The position numbers and the translations under genes are program-made. A DNA stretch of 6,312 nt from DASTYK01 sp964384585 (lineage in GTDB: Bacteria > Gemmatimonadota > Gemmatimonadetes > Longimicrobiales > RSA9), in assembly GCA_964384585.1 (NCBI GenBank), contig CAYLME010000193.1, positions 1 through 6,312 of the forward strand, given 5' to 3'. The notes under the pieces are model-generated. The model saw only the letters and a list, made by a program, of their open reading frames with translations, ran no database searches and was not told the DNA's origin. Shown here piece by piece: positions 5,305 to 6,312 of this stretch (its first letter is position 1; each line of letters begins with the position of its first letter).

Positions 5305-6222
5305 TCAGCCGACGCGGCCGGCTCCGACCAGATCGGTCAGGTCCGCAATGCCGGCAACGTCGCCGTAGCGTTCGAGTTGCTGCAGTACACGCAGGCCGGC
5401 GCGAGGGTCCGCAAAACTGGCTGTGCCGACCTGGACGAGGGAGGCCCCTGCCAGCAGGTACTGCACGGCGTCCTCACCCGAGCGGATTCCGCCTGCGCCG
5501 ACCAGGGGCACATCGACGCGCTTGCGGGCCTGCCAGACCGCGTGCACGCCGATGGGCAGGAGCGCCGGTCCACTCGTGCCGCCAGGGCCCGCCCCGAGCA
5601 CCGGCCGCCGCGTCTGCACGTCGAAGAGCAGCCCCGGCATCGTGTTGACGAGCGTGAGCGCGTCGGCGCCCTCGGCGACGGCGACCGCCGCCATCGCCCC
5701 GATGTCCGGAACGTTCGGCGCGAGCTTGACGACCAGCGGCCGCTCGGTGGCGCGCCGCGCCGACCGCACGGCCTCGGCGAGCAGATCCTCGCGCGAGCAG
5801 AAGATCGCGCCGCCTTCCTTCACGTTGGGGCAGGACACGTTGAGCTCGAATGCCGCGAAGCCTTCGTCGCCGTCGAGTGCCCGCACGAGGTCACCGAACT
5901 CTTCCGCCGTCCTGCCGGCCACGTTGACGAACACGCGTGCGCGCTCGAGCCGCTGGCGCAGCCAGGGCAGCTTGTCGCGACGGAATGCGTCGAGCCCCAC
6001 GTTCGCGAGGCCGACGGAGTTGAGCATGCCGGCGTGGAACTCGGCAACCCGCGGAGCCGGGTTCCCCGCGCGTGGCTCCACGGTCACGGCCTTGACCGAG
6101 AACCCGCCCAGCCGGTCGATGTCGAAGATGCCGTCCAGTTCCTCACCGTAGCCGCACGTGCCGCTCGCCAGCATGAGCGGGTTCTGGAACGTGGTGCCGA
6201 ACAGCGTCTGCGAGAGCTTCAC
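5305..6222 (-). CDS. pyrD: Dihydroorotate dehydrogenase, class 1B catalytic subunit
   Basis: This enzyme oxidises dihydroorotate to orotate with FMN, the fourth step of de novo pyrimidine synthesis. The 305-residue protein lacks the N-terminal membrane extension of class 2 enzymes and carries the class 1 catalytic cysteine C131 in ELNVSCPNVKEGG. The KEGG form (rather than the class 1A PGKPQ form) marks class 1B. Other expected pieces are PLMLASGTCGYGEE (15-28), K44, GNPAPRV (53-59), MLNSVGLAN (66-74), VKLAPN (165-170), LVNT (191-194), GGTSGPA (214-220), GAGGI (242-246) and VQVGTA (263-268). Class 1B enzymes normally work with PyrK, an FAD and iron-sulfur subunit that passes electrons to NAD+; pyrK is not the adjacent gene on either side. 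The start is GTG at 6222-6220, with GGAGG seven bases upstream (6234-6230), overlapping the previous gene's TGA as GTGA. Confidence 0.97.
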   Translation of the reverse strand: MKLSQTLFGTTFQNPLMLASGTCGYGEELDGIFDIDRLGGFSVKAVTVEPRAGNPAPRVAEFHAGMLNSVGLANVGLDAFRRDKLPWLRQRLERARVFVNVAGRTAEEFGDLVRALDGDEGFAAFELNVSCPNVKEGGAIFCSREDLLAEAVRSARRATERPLVVKLAPNVPDIGAMAAVAVAEGADALTLVNTMPGLLFDVQTRRPVLGAGPGGTSGPALLPIGVHAVWQARKRVDVPLVGAGGIRSGEDAVQYLLAGASLVQVGTASFADPRAGLRVLQQLERYGDVAGIADLTDLVGAGRVG

Positions 6223-6312
6223 GGCGCGCCCTCCGCCCAGAGATGCTCGTGCTGCGAGAAGAAGCGATCCACTGCTTCGGCGATACCGTCCGCCAGCTTC
6301 TGCTGGAAGTCG
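6219..6312 (-). CDS. C-terminal end of a probable N-acetylmuramoyl-L-alanine amidase (partial)
   Basis: An open frame enters from the right edge and stops with TGA at 6221-6219, overlapping the pyrD GTG. The 30 complete codons begin DFQQKLADGIAEAVDRFF and end SQHEHLWAEGAP. The pattern of FQQK(L/I)A..I...(V/I).R(F/Y)F is typical of the last helix of amidase_3 cell-wall amidases (AmiC/CwlM type), which cleave the amide between MurNAc and L-Ala in peptidoglycan. It is not like the end of PyrK, the commonest upstream partner of class 1B pyrD. The assignment rests on about 18 residues and should be held loosely. That it is a real coding frame is supported by the 4-base overlap and by a pyrD ribosome binding site placed inside it. 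Confidence 0.6.
   Translation of the reverse strand, partial: DFQQKLADGIAEAVDRFFSQHEHLWAEGAP

Noticed and set aside
1..6312. Mobile elements, attachment sites, CRISPR arrays or defence genes, especially next to the tRNA genes.
   Set aside because: No direct repeat of a tRNA 3' end, integrase, transposase or spaced repeat array was seen, and all recognised genes are housekeeping.

Overview
The window is a GC-rich bacterial chromosomal segment (I estimate about 65% G+C) made of ordinary housekeeping genes. Almost everything reads on the minus strand. The gene content and the style of the proteins (high-GC codon use, class 1B PyrD, long CysRS, tRNAs without an encoded CCA) fit a soil- or sediment-type Gram-negative lineage such as Gemmatimonadota. 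That placement is an inference from general appearance, not a demonstrated assignment.

Right part (positions 6312 down to 2483, minus strand). The 3' end of a probable cell-wall amidase gene overlaps pyrD by 4 bases. pyrD (class 1B dihydroorotate dehydrogenase) is followed 21 bases later by pyrF (OMP decarboxylase). The pyrF stop overlaps the GTG start of a small exported NTF2-like protein by 4 bases. After a 103-base gap come cysS (cysteinyl-tRNA synthetase) and tRNA-Thr(UGU). The tight spacing of the first four genes indicates an operon. cysS and the tRNA may be carried on the same transcript or be separately driven.

Middle part. A 129-residue unrecognised protein is the only plus-strand gene (2035-2424). 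It ends in a strong hairpin terminator, converges on tRNA-Thr, and diverges from a YbdG-type miniconductance mechanosensitive channel gene (1907 down to 660).

Left part. tRNA-Gly(UCC) is followed at once by a Rho-independent terminator. Then comes a good sigma70-like promoter and an untranslated leader of about 255 bases that runs into the first 16 codons of tuf (EF-Tu), which leaves the window at base 1. The order tRNA-Thr(UGU), tRNA-Gly(UCC), tuf on one strand matches the outer skeleton of the classic thrU-tyrU-glyT-thrT-tufB cluster. Here it has been opened by the channel gene and the orphan gene.

No mobile element, CRISPR array, toxin-antitoxin pair or defence system is visible. I found no evidence of an undescribed multi-gene system. 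The best leads are the split tRNA-tuf cluster, the long tuf leader, the orphan 129-residue protein, and the coupling of cell-wall and exported-protein genes to pyrD-pyrF.
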